DNA of 64,000 nt from Acinetobacter sp. ANC 4173 (GCF_004331255.1 NZ_SJOF01000012.1:62001-126000), one strand, 5' to 3'; counted from the first letter of the stretch, positions 8,962 to 18,596 are shown. Notes: generated from the sequence alone by a model not told the origin. Program-made: numbers and translations.

Positions 8962-10278
8962 TTATAAGAAAGCCACAAACAAATGTATTGTACCAGCTAT
9001 AAATCCAGTGACCCCACCTAATACAATCAGAATCCATTCGTCTTCCTGAAATGCAGGACGTAACAGGTTCTGGAACTCTTTCGGCGTTAACTCTCGAATA
9101 CGCTCTCGGAACATTTGAAAGATTTTCTGTGCACGGCTCGCATTGAACGCAGGGTCGCATACTGGCACCATCGTAATTTCAATTGAGCGATCAATCAAGT
9201 CCGTCTTGAGTTTTGCGTACTCTTTTGGCCCTAAAGATAACTGTAATGACGTTCTAACCAGTGGAGTTTCCATAATTTGGTTAATATGACGTTTGACGAT
9301 ACGACGCGTTTTGTCTTTTTTACTGCCATACATCATTTCAGTCATGATGGATTTTAACGTAATCAGGTCTTCTGTGACTACACTCGCAAATACATCCGAT
9401 ACTTCTTCCTGACGTTTCATGAACGCACCTTGGATATTATACGTTCCGATTCTAGGCCAAACAGGTTTAACCCAAGGAAACTTACGATCTTTAGTTAATT
9501 CAGTCAGTTGTGGGTAACGTACATAATGTGGCTCTATCGGGTTAAAGACCATCCAGATTGCAATCCAGTTGGTTAAAAAACCCCAAACCGATGCCCAAAA
9601 TGGAACTGTCCAGTGCCAAGGTACCACAAACCATACAATCATTTGGAACACGCCAAAAAACATTCCAATTAGGGCACTAATGTGCCAAATGAAATTGATT
9701 TCTTTCTGTCCCACTTTTAAGAACATACGCACCATTAAACGACGATCACCCTCCATTTGGCTGACCACCATTTCACGCATGTTAACCAATGACTCGACGT
9801 TCACAGTTAATTCTGTTACCAGTTCTCTTAACACTTCTGGAAGTTGCTTGTGCGCCTGCGCATAGATACGGCGTTTAATCGAATAAGGTAGATTTTCCCA
9901 AAGTACGGCGTTGCGATCGACCATGACTTCATCAATCAAATGTTCCAGTTCAAAGCCAACCTGCTCACCAATAATACGCGCCATATCTTCTGGATCCATG
10001 GCATCTAGAAATTCGCGCAAGGAACCCAATTTAGACAAGGTGTTATCGGTAATGATGCCTGAGATGCGTCCTGCTTTACGTGGCACAATCCCCTGCCAAC
10101 CCACAGGCAATGGACCTAAATGAAAGCCCCAAAAAGTAATTGGATAGAACACCATTTTGAGCGCCATCCAAACATGTGCCCAAGTCACAAATGCAGTTAC
10201 AGGAATAATGCTCAGCACAGCCCAAAAATCGGGACGATTCAAAAAGGTTTGCCACAACTGATTGATGTACTCAAGCAT
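8962..10278 (-). CDS. DUF445-family membrane protein
   Basis: This 438-residue protein is a member of DUF445 (YheB/YjiN-like). It has hydrophobic segments near residues 18-45, around 195-250 (two spans) and at the extreme C-terminus (WILIVLGGVTGFIAGTIHLFVAFL). A long charged middle region has repeated helices rich in Arg and Glu. The family is widespread but functionally undefined. The gene lies upstream of adk with an 85-base gap and a GGAA element before its ATG. Function cannot be stated. Confidence 0.8.
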   Translation of the reverse strand: MLEYINQLWQTFLNRPDFWAVLSIIPVTAFVTWAHVWMALKMVFYPITFWGFHLGPLPVGWQGIVPRKAGRISGIITDNTLSKLGSLREFLDAMDPEDMARIIGEQVGFELEHLIDEVMVDRNAVLWENLPYSIKRRIYAQAHKQLPEVLRELVTELTVNVESLVNMREMVVSQMEGDRRLMVRMFLKVGQKEINFIWHISALIGMFFGVFQMIVWFVVPWHWTVPFWASVWGFLTNWIAIWMVFNPIEPHYVRYPQLTELTKDRKFPWVKPVWPRIGTYNIQGAFMKRQEEVSDVFASVVTEDLITLKSIMTEMMYGSKKDKTRRIVKRHINQIMETPLVRTSLQLSLGPKEYAKLKTDLIDRSIEITMVPVCDPAFNASRAQKIFQMFRERIRELTPKEFQNLLRPAFQEDEWILIVLGGVTGFIAGTIHLFVAFL

Positions 10279-10337
10279 GCATATTTTCCAAAATAATGAC
10301 CAAATAACAGAGATTAATTCTTAATTTTTTAAACAGG

Positions 10338-10862
10338 TTATTTTCTGCCTAAGCCCATACTTAATGTATAAGAGAATTGTATTTTCGGTTCTATGTGTTC
10401 CACAACCTCACCCTCACGATTTTTTAATTCTTCTCCTGCCCCAAGCCCGACACTGAATGTGCTAATGCGATCTTTGTTTAATAAAACATATGCAAGATCT
10501 ACACCTGCACCTAAGCGAGTTTCATCTTTATTGTCTACTTGCTTACTGGCAATGTGACCTGCATAAGCCCCCACATAATACCCGTTTTTATCCTTCCCCG
10601 TGAAATAGTAAGGATATCTAAAACCAATTTGTGTTCCAAAAGGCGAATCATCAGTTAGAAAAAAACCCACTTTGGCATAAGCGATACCATAGGGATTAAC
10701 CCATTCTGTATTTAAGTGAATCAGTTGTTGGGTTACCCCTGCCCCCAGATTCCACATACTGGCACTTTCAGGCGTCAATTTCGCATCTGGTAAATAATGA
10801 TCTTGTGCGTAAGCTGTATTGAATAATGTTATCAATGCTAACAAGGGATAAACTCTTGTCAT
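10338..10862 (-). CDS. Secreted or outer-membrane-associated protein, hypothetical
   Basis: The 174-residue product starts MTRVYPLLALITLFNTAYAQ, a clear signal peptide cleaved after AYA. The remainder alternates hydrophobic and polar residues, with aromatic-rich strands (GFRYPYYFTG, YYVGAYAGH, IQFSYTLSMGLG), which suggests a small beta-barrel or beta-sandwich. An upstream ATG at 10916 would add an unlikely basic extension. The ATG at 10862 has AGGTGA about 6 bases before it and is chosen. No recognised family and no functional neighbours. Confidence 0.65.
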   Translation of the reverse strand: MTRVYPLLALITLFNTAYAQDHYLPDAKLTPESASMWNLGAGVTQQLIHLNTEWVNPYGIAYAKVGFFLTDDSPFGTQIGFRYPYYFTGKDKNGYYVGAYAGHIASKQVDNKDETRLGAGVDLAYVLLNKDRISTFSVGLGAGEELKNREGEVVEHIEPKIQFSYTLSMGLGRK

Positions 10863-11113
10863 TATTGTCACCTTTGTCCTTATTTTAATTGTGTATGCAT
10901 TCCAAATTTTTTGCATGTTTTTGACTTTAACAGAATTGTTTCTATTCTTATATACAACGCCTGATCTTTTTACTGTCTATAAAGTCAAAACACCCTGTTG
11001 CAATAAAACAACCTCGCCCCGCCCACTTCCAACAGATAAGCATTATCAAAGCCTGTGACTTGAGTTAGAATAGCGCCTTCCTGATTCTCCCCCACAGTGT
11101 AAGTCAATCGCGT

Positions 11114-13159
11114 ATGAAGCAGCACTTTCCTTTAAAAAATGTCCAACAAGAAAAGCGCATTTATCGCAATCGAGTGTTTATCTCTGTCGGGATCGTCAGC
11201 TTTTTTATGTTGCTGTTGGTGGCACGTTATGCCTACTTGCAAATTATGCAATACCAACAGTTTTCAACGGCATCAGATCAAAACCGTATTCGACTTCAAC
11301 CGCTTGCACCTGCTCGTGGCTATATTTATGACCGTAATGGTATTTTATTAGCCGATAACTATCCTGTCTTTACCGCGACCATGAGCCGTGCCGATGTGGA
11401 AGATATTGAAGATACCGTCCAACGTCTTACCCCAGTTTTGGGTTTGACTAACGAAGATATTGAACGCTTCCTGTCTCGGATTAAAACCTCGAAGAAAACC
11501 GAACGTGTCTCGATCAAACTCAATTTAACTGAAACCGATATTGCCAAATTCAGTGAAGTTAAATTCCAATTCCCTGGGGTCAATATCGAGACCCAAATGA
11601 CCCGTTATTATCCACATGGCGAACTGTTTGCCCACGTGATTGGTTATGTGGGTCGTATTAATGACAAAGAACTGAAAAGTATTGATAAAGACTTGTATGC
11701 AGGCACCAACCTGATTGGGAAAATTGGGGTGGAAAAGTCTTATGAAGAGCTACTACACGGTGTACCCGGCAATGAATCTGTCGAGGCCGATGCACATGGT
11801 AATGTCCTGCGTCATTTAGGACGTAAAGAACCCGTTCGTGGCAATGATTTATACCTTTCTCTGGATTATGGCTTGCAGACTGTTGCGACTGAACAACTGG
11901 CAGGTCGTCGCGGTGCCATTGTCGCCATGGATCCCCGTACAGGAGAAATCCTTGCGCTGGTTTCTAGCCCAAGCTTTAACCCAAACTTGTTTGTGACAGG
12001 GATTAGCCATACCGACTATAGCGGTTTACGCGATAACCTTGATCAACCACTTTATAACCGCGCAGTACAAGGGGCTTATCCACCCGGTTCAACCATTAAA
12101 CCGATGTTTGGTTTAGGGGGGATTCACTACGGCTATATCGACTGGGGTACCGCCATTTCGGATCATGGCTACTTTACCCTGCCGGGTGACTCCCATAAAT
12201 TCCGTGACTGGAAAAAATCGGGGCACGGCGTAGTCAATCTGCATAAGGCCCAAGTCGTTTCCTGCGATACCTTTTATTACGTGCTCTCTTACCGTATGGG
12301 TATTGAGAAAATGAACTCATGGATGCGCCAATTTGGTTTCGGTCAAAAAACAGGGGTAGATTTACCGAGCGAAAGTGAAGGTCTATATCCAAATCCTGAC
12401 TGGAAAATGCGTACCCGTAAAAGTAAATGGCTGAAAGGTGAAACGATTTCAGTCAGTATTGGTCAAGGTGCATTTACCGCTACACCACTGCAATTAGCTA
12501 TGGCTACAGCAATCACTGCCAATCATGGTGCACATGTCATCCCACATGTATTGCAAACCAGTAAAGGGGCTAAACCACATAAAGTTTTAAATGCACCCGA
12601 TGGGCATATTCAGTTTAATGGTAAAGATGAAGACTGGGTACAAATGCGAGATGCCATGGTAGATGTCATTGAAACTGGTACAGGTCGTGGCATTCGGACA
12701 CCAATGTATAAAATTGCAGGAAAAACAGGTACAGCACAGGTCAAAAGTATTGCTCAAGGGAAAAAGTATAATGAAGCTTTACTGACTGAACGTCAGTTAG
12801 ATCACGGTCTCTTTGTTGGTTTCGCACCTGCTGAAAATCCTGAGATTGCCATTGCTGTAGTTTGGGAAAATGGTCGTCATGGTGGTTCTGCGGCACAATT
12901 GGCACGACCTGTATTTGACTATTGGTTGATGCAACGTAAAAAGAACCTGATTAAACCAGAAGGTCACCAAATTAGTGGTGGCTTAATGACTGCTGGAATT
13001 AAACCGGGTGAATTGCCAAGTGGTTCTGGCACAGCTCCAGCGCCTTCAATGACAGGCTCTCAGACACAACCAGCAAGCTCAACTACTCATACAACTCAGC
13101 AAGCAGCTACTCCTACCACCCAAGCTGCTCCTGCGGCTGTAGCGGATGATGTCGAATAA
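11114..13159 (+). CDS. mrdA: Penicillin-binding protein 2 (elongasome transpeptidase)
   Basis: PBP2 cross-links peptidoglycan during lateral wall growth, working with RodA and MreBCD. The 681-residue protein has one membrane span (about 21-43) and a PBP-dimer domain. The transpeptidase domain has active-site Ser326 in PPGSTIKP, a second motif SCD at 383-385 (the SxD variant of PBP2) and KTGTAQ starting at Lys537. The last 45 residues are Ser/Thr/Gln/Ala/Pro-rich low complexity, probably a flexible periplasmic tail. It is a known target of mecillinam-type beta-lactams. Its stop codon overlaps the rsmD start by one base. RodA is not adjacent, unlike in E. coli. Confidence 0.96.
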   Translation: MKQHFPLKNVQQEKRIYRNRVFISVGIVSFFMLLLVARYAYLQIMQYQQFSTASDQNRIRLQPLAPARGYIYDRNGILLADNYPVFTATMSRADVEDIEDTVQRLTPVLGLTNEDIERFLSRIKTSKKTERVSIKLNLTETDIAKFSEVKFQFPGVNIETQMTRYYPHGELFAHVIGYVGRINDKELKSIDKDLYAGTNLIGKIGVEKSYEELLHGVPGNESVEADAHGNVLRHLGRKEPVRGNDLYLSLDYGLQTVATEQLAGRRGAIVAMDPRTGEILALVSSPSFNPNLFVTGISHTDYSGLRDNLDQPLYNRAVQGAYPPGSTIKPMFGLGGIHYGYIDWGTAISDHGYFTLPGDSHKFRDWKKSGHGVVNLHKAQVVSCDTFYYVLSYRMGIEKMNSWMRQFGFGQKTGVDLPSESEGLYPNPDWKMRTRKSKWLKGETISVSIGQGAFTATPLQLAMATAITANHGAHVIPHVLQTSKGAKPHKVLNAPDGHIQFNGKDEDWVQMRDAMVDVIETGTGRGIRTPMYKIAGKTGTAQVKSIAQGKKYNEALLTERQLDHGLFVGFAPAENPEIAIAVVWENGRHGGSAAQLARPVFDYWLMQRKKNLIKPEGHQISGGLMTAGIKPGELPSGSGTAPAPSMTGSQTQPASSTTHTTQQAATPTTQAAPAAVADDVE

Positions 13160-13713
13160 TGAAAAATCAACTCAGAATTATTGGCGGAGAGTGGAAACGC
13201 CGCCAACTCGCTTTTGCCAGTATTGAAGGATTACGCCCGACCCCTGACCGCGTCCGCGAAACACTGTTTAACTGGTTAATGTGGGATATTCAAAATGCCC
13301 AAGTCCTAGATTTATGTACAGGTTCTGGGGCTTTAAGTTTTGAAGCCCTATCACGTGGTGCAAAACATGTCACGATGATTGAACCTAACCCAACTCAAGC
13401 ACAATTTCTAAAGCAGAATATTCAATTATTAAAAGCAGAAAATTGCCAATTAAAAGTGACCACGGCTCAACAAGCGCTCGTGGCACTCAAGTCAAGTTTT
13501 GATCTGGTGTTTTTAGATCCACCCTATAGCTTAAATCTTTGGGAAGAACTGGCAAAACTGACTGATCCGCTGATTGCTGAAAATGGCTTGATTTATATTG
13601 AGGCCGATCGCGAACTCAACACACTAAATTTACCGCACAGTTGGCAATCTATAAAGCAAACCAAAGCTGGTACAGTCCGAGCAGCCTTATATAAAAAAGT
13701 GACACGTTCTTAA
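13159..13713 (+). CDS. rsmD: 16S rRNA guanine-966 N2-methyltransferase RsmD
   Basis: RsmD methylates G966 of 16S rRNA using S-adenosylmethionine. The 184-residue protein has the conserved start RIIGGEWKRRQL, RPTPDRVRETLFNWL, SAM motif I LDLCTGSG (50-57) and the catalytic DPPY (120-123). The ATG overlaps the mrdA stop (TAATG), implying translational coupling. No clear terminator follows; the transcript may read toward the convergent lipoprotein genes. Confidence 0.96.
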   Translation: MKNQLRIIGGEWKRRQLAFASIEGLRPTPDRVRETLFNWLMWDIQNAQVLDLCTGSGALSFEALSRGAKHVTMIEPNPTQAQFLKQNIQLLKAENCQLKVTTAQQALVALKSSFDLVFLDPPYSLNLWEELAKLTDPLIAENGLIYIEADRELNTLNLPHSWQSIKQTKAGTVRAALYKKVTRS

Positions 13714-13816
13714 TGCATATGTAATTTTAAGCCAGTTATGCACACCCTGCCTCGACTGGCTTAAAATGATAAATGCAACAGCTCAACACCATACGCTCAC
13801 ATGAACGTGGTGGTGG

Positions 13817-14005
13817 TTAGTTATGATCATCATGCTGATTATTCGAGTGATCATGCTGATCAGAATCAGGTCGATGATCTGAATGTTGATGATCTGAATC
13901 ATGATGTGGAGGTGGTCTATTGTGCCGATGATCCCAATCATCATGCCATAGACATCCAGTGAATAAACTCGTGGTTAAAACCAATAACACAATATTTTTA
14001 ATCAT
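13817..14005 (-). CDS. Small His/Asp-rich lipoprotein 1
   Basis: The 62-residue product has a lipoprotein signal with the lipidated cysteine at position 18 (LFTGC). The mature part of 45 residues contains 12 His and 11 Asp in patterns such as HDDWDHRH and HHDSDHQHSDH, with no hydrophobic segment. Such composition fits divalent-metal binding at the cell envelope, but this is inference. It is the last of three same-strand genes (with 14203-14406 and 14679-14987) that share the start MIK, a similar hydrophobic core and a cysteine at residue 18, so they look like tandem duplicates. A plain AT-rich spacer precedes it. Confidence 0.7.
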   Translation of the reverse strand: MIKNIVLLVLTTSLFTGCLWHDDWDHRHNRPPPHHDSDHQHSDHRPDSDQHDHSNNQHDDHN

Positions 14006-14202
14006 TATTTTTTCCTAAGCTTTTGATCCAATTTTTATTATTTCTGATTCAAAGATCCTAAATAGCAATATGTTGTCTGCTGCTTATTCCTACTCCAAAA
14101 TGCTCAGACTTGAAAGATCATCCTGTTCAATAATATATAAGAAGTTGGTTTTTAAATAAAAACCAGATGGAAAAAACTAATCTCCATCTGGTGCATTGAT
14201 AC

Positions 14203-14406
14203 TCATAAATCAATTAAAGGGTATCGGGTAAAGTCAACTTTAGGAGATGAACCATTATTGTCATTCATATATTTTTGATGAGATGGTTCTGGTTGATAAT
14301 CAGTTTGTTGAAGCATTGGACTTGAATGATCCATGCCTGGACTATGTGACATACAACCCATCATCAAGCCTGTACTTAGTACTAGCAATAAGGTTGCTTT
14401 TATCAT
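14203..14406 (-). CDS. Small lipoprotein 2 of the tandem cluster
   Basis: This 67-residue protein starts MIKATLLLVLSTGLMMGC, again with the lipobox cysteine at residue 18. The mature part is Met/His/Ser/Pro-rich near its start (MSHSPGMDHSSPM) and then polar, with no extended His repeats. Methionine and histidine together are common in copper-handling envelope proteins, but nothing proves that here. The signal sequence is clearly related to the flanking two genes. A purine-rich GGGGAAGGAAA stretch lies just before the ATG and serves as a ribosome-binding site. Confidence 0.65.
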   Translation of the reverse strand: MIKATLLLVLSTGLMMGCMSHSPGMDHSSPMLQQTDYQPEPSHQKYMNDNNGSSPKVDFTRYPLIDL

Positions 14407-14678
14407 TTTCCTTCCCCTTTTTACTAGGGTCGAATCTTTATTATTCTCCTTTAAAGTAATTTAGAGGTTTTCGGTTTGTGCGTTTTTTGTACTATTTTTT
14501 AAAATATGTCTACTCTATCACTCATAGAAAAATTGCGATAAATAAAACCTGTACTAAAACAATTATATTCTTGTCTTCAATTTTTCGAAAATTATCTCCT
14601 ACAACTCATCTAGCACAAAGTTAAATAAGAAGAACATCCTCTTATTTAACGAGATATTCAGCATCCTTGAATATTCAG

Positions 14679-14987
14679 CTAATGTGGTAAAGGTTTAGTC
14701 TGCTTGTAGTTTGGTCGATGATCAGGAGGTCTATCTTCAGGCGGACGGTGCTCTGGTGGCCTATTTTTTGGAGGGCGATGCTCAGAAGGACGATCATGCG
14801 GAGGATGATAAGTTGGACGTCCATCCCATCTATAACCATAAGATGGTCGATGATCATAGTCATATGAATAGCGGTGATTATGGTCATATGAATAGCGATG
14901 ATCATGGTCATACCAATCATCATCATACCAAACACAACCCGACAACATAATGACCGACAAAGTGGATAACACGATTAGTTTTATCAT
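14679..14987 (-). CDS. His/Tyr/Pro-rich repeat lipoprotein 3
   Basis: This 102-residue protein has a lipobox ending SGC at residue 18. The mature chain starts CVWYDDDWYDHDH. It then shows three copies of an eight-residue unit of the form DHxHRYSY, then at least four copies of a five-residue unit RPPxx (RPPKN, RPPEH, RPPED, RPPDH). There are 11 His in the mature part. The first repeat gives visible 24-base DNA repeats at about 14860-14910, so the length may vary by slippage. The role is unknown; surface metal binding or wall interaction are possibilities. A GGGGAA site precedes the ATG. Other frames here are also open, but only this one has a signal peptide. Confidence 0.7.
   Translation of the reverse strand: MIKLIVLSTLSVIMLSGCVWYDDDWYDHDHRYSYDHNHRYSYDYDHRPSYGYRWDGRPTYHPPHDRPSEHRPPKNRPPEHRPPEDRPPDHRPNYKQTKPLPH
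14860..14915. repeat. 24-base direct repeat inside lipoprotein 3
   Basis: Units beginning GTCATATGAATAGCG recur with a 24-base period and small differences (14869 and 14893 area, with a shorter flanking copy). In frame they encode the DHxHRYSY octapeptide repeats. Confidence 0.7.
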
Positions 14988-15626
14988 GATGTTCCCCTTG
15001 CAAATGGGAGTACTTCTTCATTATTCAGGACAAGCATGGATAAAAAACAAGCAACTTGTTATTTTTTTGTTATGGCAGAATAAATGTACTTTTATGACTT
15101 AATGCCTATATTTCCATTCATTAAAAATAGATGTAATTCCATCACCTTAACGCTTTTTATCGAACAGTTATTCTTCTAGGCTGAAGCAATATGACCTACC
15201 TATTCACATCACGTTGATGAATATTCTCAATTAAAATGCATTTAAATATATTGTACTTTTTTAATATATTGAATTTTTGTGCAATAAATCACAACTAGAA
15301 ATATTTTCTTACAAGTCTTGCTTAGCTCATCAAGAGCTAAAACAACGTTTGTCGCACAGGTTTGTGTGGTTTAAGTAAGCAGAAATTGTCTGATGAAGTG
15401 CTGTTGAAATATTTAAATACAAATCCTGATGAGCATTTCACCTCGTTGTTACCCGAGCTACACAGTGTGCACATTATTGTATTATTCACGTAATTCATTT
15501 TGTTTCGCTTTGTTGTTTCAATTGATTGAACCCCTGTGAATACTTAGCATGAGTCCTGTTCTGACTTAAGTGATGATAAGTAGAACCGCTTTAATTTTAT
15601 CTCGTTAATAACACAGGATGCCTATT
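14988..15626. other. Long AT-rich spacer with no assigned gene
   Basis: The 639 bases hold the promoter of the lipoprotein 3 gene and of the small secreted protein. A short inverted repeat AGCTCATCAAGAGCT lies near 15325. An open frame without a start codon (about 15330-15492, plus) could encode a segment containing KLSDEVLLKYLNTNPDEHF, which looks protein-like and might be a gene remnant. I cannot identify it. Confidence 0.35.
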
Positions 15627-15836
15627 ATGAAATTAACTCATATCCTACTTGCAACAAGCTTTGCTGCTGCAGCAACCACAACTTTTGCTGCAACGCCGAA
15701 ACAACCTCAAACAGAAGAAAAAGTGATTGTTTCAACCCAAGAACAACCTGAAACGTCTGTAATTGAAGGGACTGCGGCTCAACCAAGCACTCAACCTGCT
15801 GTAGATTCTGCAAGCGAAGCAACACCTGCACAATAA
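15627..15836 (+). CDS. Small secreted Ala/Gln/Pro/Thr-rich protein, hypothetical
   Basis: This 69-residue product has a signal peptide MKLTHILLATSFAAAATTTFA, cleaved after FAA. The mature 47 residues are disordered-looking and rich in Gln, Pro, Thr and Glu, with no cysteine or motif. An ATG at 15618 is possible, but the AGG at 15615-15617 gives proper spacing only to 15627. It lies alone, followed by two hairpins. Similar small periplasmic proteins occur in Acinetobacter, but I do not know a function. Confidence 0.55.
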   Translation: MKLTHILLATSFAAAATTTFAATPKQPQTEEKVIVSTQEQPETSVIEGTAAQPSTQPAVDSASEATPAQ

Positions 15837-15847
15837 AGCATAATGCA

Positions 15848-15943
15848 CCAGTTTTCTAAGACCTTCACTCCACCTCATTCACTCGAAGGTCTTAGAAATT
15901 CTCAGGTGATTCAGCGTATTCTGTCTCACCTGAATTTTCCAAG
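15848..15943. other. Two consecutive hairpins after the small secreted protein
   Basis: A 14-bp stem (TTTCTAAGACCTTC / GAAGGTCTTAGAAA) is followed by a second inverted repeat (TCAGGTGA / TCACCTGA). Neither ends in a good T tract, so they may protect mRNA ends or be a recombination or protein-binding site instead of a classical terminator. The remaining spacer to 16164 is AT-rich with no gene seen. Confidence 0.5.
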
Positions 15944-16164
15944 AAATGGATAATTATCTAAAATTCATGAATAATAAATATAGTTAATTATGATGATTCC
16001 CATGACATCAACTATGATTGAAATTTAAATAAATTTAATAAAATCATATAAATATTAAAAATACTAAACCTAACTCGAAACCTATTTATGCTAGCTATCC
16101 ACTATGGCATAGCTTGTTTACAGTCATGACTTCACCGTTAATAGCCTCATTGTGAATGGATTGA

Positions 16165-17790
16165 ATGGAATTCGCTGTGAGCACAAACAATACTGATTTT
16201 GCCACTGAAGTGGCAATCCTTGGCGCTGGTCCTGTAGGGCTTACGCTTGCAAATTATTTAAGCAAGCAAGGGGTTCAAGTCACCGTCATAGAACAACTGG
16301 ATCAACTAATCGATTATCCGCGTGCCATTGGTATTGATGATGAAGCATTGCGCACGATTCAGTCTCTTGGGCTAGTAGAGCAAGTTTTACCCCATACGAC
16401 CCCAAATCATGCCATGCGCTTTTTGACCCCTAAAGGGCATTGCTTTGCGGATATTCAACCTTTAACACGTGAGTTTGGTTTCTCGCGTCGTAATGCTTTT
16501 ATTCAACCGCAAGTCGACAATGTTTTACTACAAGGGCTAAAACAATATCCACAAACTCAAGTTTTATTTGCACGTCAACTGACTGAGTTTAGCCAAGATA
16601 CGCAATCAGTCACCTTGAATATGCAAAATAAGCAGGGAGAAGCTGAGGTTGTAAAAGCCAAATATCTGATTGCTTGCGATGGGGGCAACTCTGTCGTGCG
16701 TCGTACCTTAAATATTGGTTTTGATGGTAAAACTGCCCCGAATCAATGGATTGTGATTGATATAGAAAATGACCCATTGGCCACCCCACATATCTATTTA
16801 TGCTGTGACCCCGTGCGTCCTTATGTCTCGGCTGCATTACCGCATGGTATTCGTCGTTTCGAATTTATGGTGATGCCTGGTGAAACCCAAGAAGAGCTCA
16901 GCAAACCCGAAAGCATTAATCAACTGTTGGCAAAAGTTTTACCGAATACCCAAAACATCGAAGTGATTCGTCAACGTGTATATACCCATAATGCTCGCAT
17001 TGCAGATAAATTCCGTGTAGATCGTATTTTACTTGCAGGTGATGCCGCCCACATTATGCCCGTCTGGCAAGGTCAGGGCTATAACAGCGGTATGCGTGAT
17101 GCCTTTAACTTAGGCTGGAAAATAGCATTGGTTGTACAAGGCAAAGCAGGACCTGAACTCTTAGATTCATACCAAATTGAACGTAAAGATCATGCCAAAG
17201 CCATGATTGATCTTTCGGTGATGGCGGGTCATGTCCTCGCTCCACCGAAAAAATGGCAAGGTTTTGTCCGTGATGGGATTGCTTATGCGCTTAATTATAT
17301 TAAGCCAATTAAACAATACTTATTGGAAATGCGCTTTAAACCCATGCCGCAATACCATGATGGCGTGTTGATTCAAAATAAGCTGAAAAACTCACCTGTC
17401 GGTAAAATGTTTATTCAGCCCAAAGTTGAATTGGTCTCTGGTGAACAGGTGCTATTGGATGAAATCATTGGCAATGACTTTGCGATTCTGGCTTGGGGCG
17501 TAGACCCGCAATGGGGCTTGTCAGATGCTACCCTGCAACAATGGAAAAAGCTGGGGGTAAAATTTATTCAAGTTTTACCTGCGGTTCAGTTGCAAAATGA
17601 AAAGCGTAAACAATTCGATGGTGTGATTTGTGTCGGTGATATTGGCACAGAAATCCGTAGCTGGTTTGGTCGTACCAACGACTCGATGGTGATTTTACGC
17701 CCTGACCGCTTTGTAGCAGCACTCGCGATTCCACAAAGTGTAGATCAAATCAGCCAAGCACTATTTGCTAAATTACACAGTAAAGCTTAA
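16165..17790 (+). CDS. mhpA: MhpA-like FAD-dependent 3-(3-hydroxyphenyl)propionate hydroxylase
   Basis: This 541-residue flavoprotein hydroxylase belongs to the PHBH/MhpA group. It has the FAD motif GAGPVG (20-25), the DG motif in [11 protein letters not shown], and the GD motif [17 protein letters not shown] followed by [10 protein letters not shown]. MhpA adds a hydroxyl ortho to the phenol of 3-hydroxyphenylpropionate or 3-hydroxycinnamate using NADH and oxygen. The ring-cleavage genes mhpB and mhpC are not in the window, so the substrate is uncertain. A GTG at 16177 is an alternative start. It is convergent with a GST and regulator operon, and a bidirectional terminator separates them. 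Confidence 0.78.
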   Translation: MEFAVSTNNTDFATEVAILGAGPVGLTLANYLSKQGVQVTVIEQLDQLIDYPRAIGIDDEALRTIQSLGLVEQVLPHTTPNHAMRFLTPKGHCFADIQPLTREFGFSRRNAFIQPQVDNVLLQGLKQYPQTQVLFARQLTEFSQDTQSVTLNMQNKQGEAEVVKAKYLIACDGGNSVVRRTLNIGFDGKTAPNQWIVIDIENDPLATPHIYLCCDPVRPYVSAALPHGIRRFEFMVMPGETQEELSKPESINQLLAKVLPNTQNIEVIRQRVYTHNARIADKFRVDRILLAGDAAHIMPVWQGQGYNSGMRDAFNLGWKIALVVQGKAGPELLDSYQIERKDHAKAMIDLSVMAGHVLAPPKKWQGFVRDGIAYALNYIKPIKQYLLEMRFKPMPQYHDGVLIQNKLKNSPVGKMFIQPKVELVSGEQVLLDEIIGNDFAILAWGVDPQWGLSDATLQQWKKLGVKFIQVLPAVQLQNEKRKQFDGVICVGDIGTEIRSWFGRTNDSMVILRPDRFVAALAIPQSVDQISQALFAKLHSKA

Positions 17791-17822
17791 GTTATTTGGA
17801 TTAGCTAACCCCCTGTAAAATG

Positions 17823-17853
17823 ACAAAGCCCAGAACATCTTCTGGGCTTTGTT
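17823..17853. terminator. Bidirectional terminator between mhpA-like gene and GST
   Basis: The arms AAAGCCCAGA and TCTGGGCTTT form a perfect 10-bp stem with a 6-base loop. The T tract is short on each side. Confidence 0.75.
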
Positions 17854-17867
17854 ATCAGACTAAATCA

Positions 17868-18482
17868 TTATTCAAAGGCATCAAACCAAGCAATACCCTG
17901 TAGCGAAGCGCGAGTTTTCATCTGTCTTAAAAAGGGTTTCGCTTCTTCAAAATATGGAATCAACTTAAACGACATGGCATACACCAACCAATACGCCAAA
18001 TATAAATCTGCCGCGGTGCACTTTTCCCCAAGTAAATAAGGTTTTGCCTGACTTAAACCTTGTTTTAAAAATTGAAATAACCGCTGTTCATCGCCAAAAC
18101 TTAAGCCCATTTTCTTACTTTCAATCAAATCCTCAGCCACATTCAGATTTTTGATGTCCATATATTCGGTTAATGGACCATGAATATAGAACAGCCATTT
18201 TAAGTAAGCACCACGCTTCGGGTCATGCAGTGCGGGAGCAAAATCTTGCTCGATATACTTATCCGCTAGATAAGCAATAATTGCGGGCACCTCAGTGACG
18301 ACAATGTCTCCATCTTTCAAACAAGGTACTTTTGCCATGGGATTAATGGCTAAATATGTTGCCTGATGCATATCTTCATAGCTGATATTAATCAGTTCTA
18401 CCTGATCTTCAATCTTAAGCTCTTTGAGGAAAGGCAAAATGATATTGCCTCGTGATTGCGGATTGGTATAAAGCTGCATCAT
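17868..18482 (-). CDS. Glutathione S-transferase family protein
   Basis: This protein of about 204 residues has an N-terminal thioredoxin-like GST domain (MMQLYTNPQSRGN, then NPMAKVPCLKDGD and VVTEVPAIIAYLAD, the cis-proline and glutathione gamma-glutamyl contacts). The C-terminal domain is all-helical. It probably conjugates glutathione to an electrophile or isomerises an intermediate; the substrate is unknown. The frame extends upstream to 18557, but that adds residues outside the fold. The ATG pair at 18482/18479 is preferred, although its ribosome-binding site is weak. It is last in a likely tetR-MFS-lysR-GST transcript. Confidence 0.82.
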   Translation of the reverse strand: MMQLYTNPQSRGNIILPFLKELKIEDQVELINISYEDMHQATYLAINPMAKVPCLKDGDIVVTEVPAIIAYLADKYIEQDFAPALHDPKRGAYLKWLFYIHGPLTEYMDIKNLNVAEDLIESKKMGLSFGDEQRLFQFLKQGLSQAKPYLLGEKCTAADLYLAYWLVYAMSFKLIPYFEEAKPFLRQMKTRASLQGIAWFDAFE

Positions 18483-18596
18483 TGTTATGGTTTCACTGTT
18501 GTTATTTTGCGCTACCTTAGCATAGCTTGCCTCACACCTGCATGGTGATTCTGTCACCCATGAGCCGAAATGCTAGAGCACCTGCTGCACGAAGAA

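Noticed and set aside
14860..14915. CRISPR-like repeat
   Set aside because: The repeats are contiguous 24-base coding units without spacers and there are no cas genes.
14675..14950. Alternative frames of lipoprotein 3 on both strands
   Set aside because: They are open because of the repeat composition; only the frame with the lipobox has a signal peptide and ribosome-binding site.
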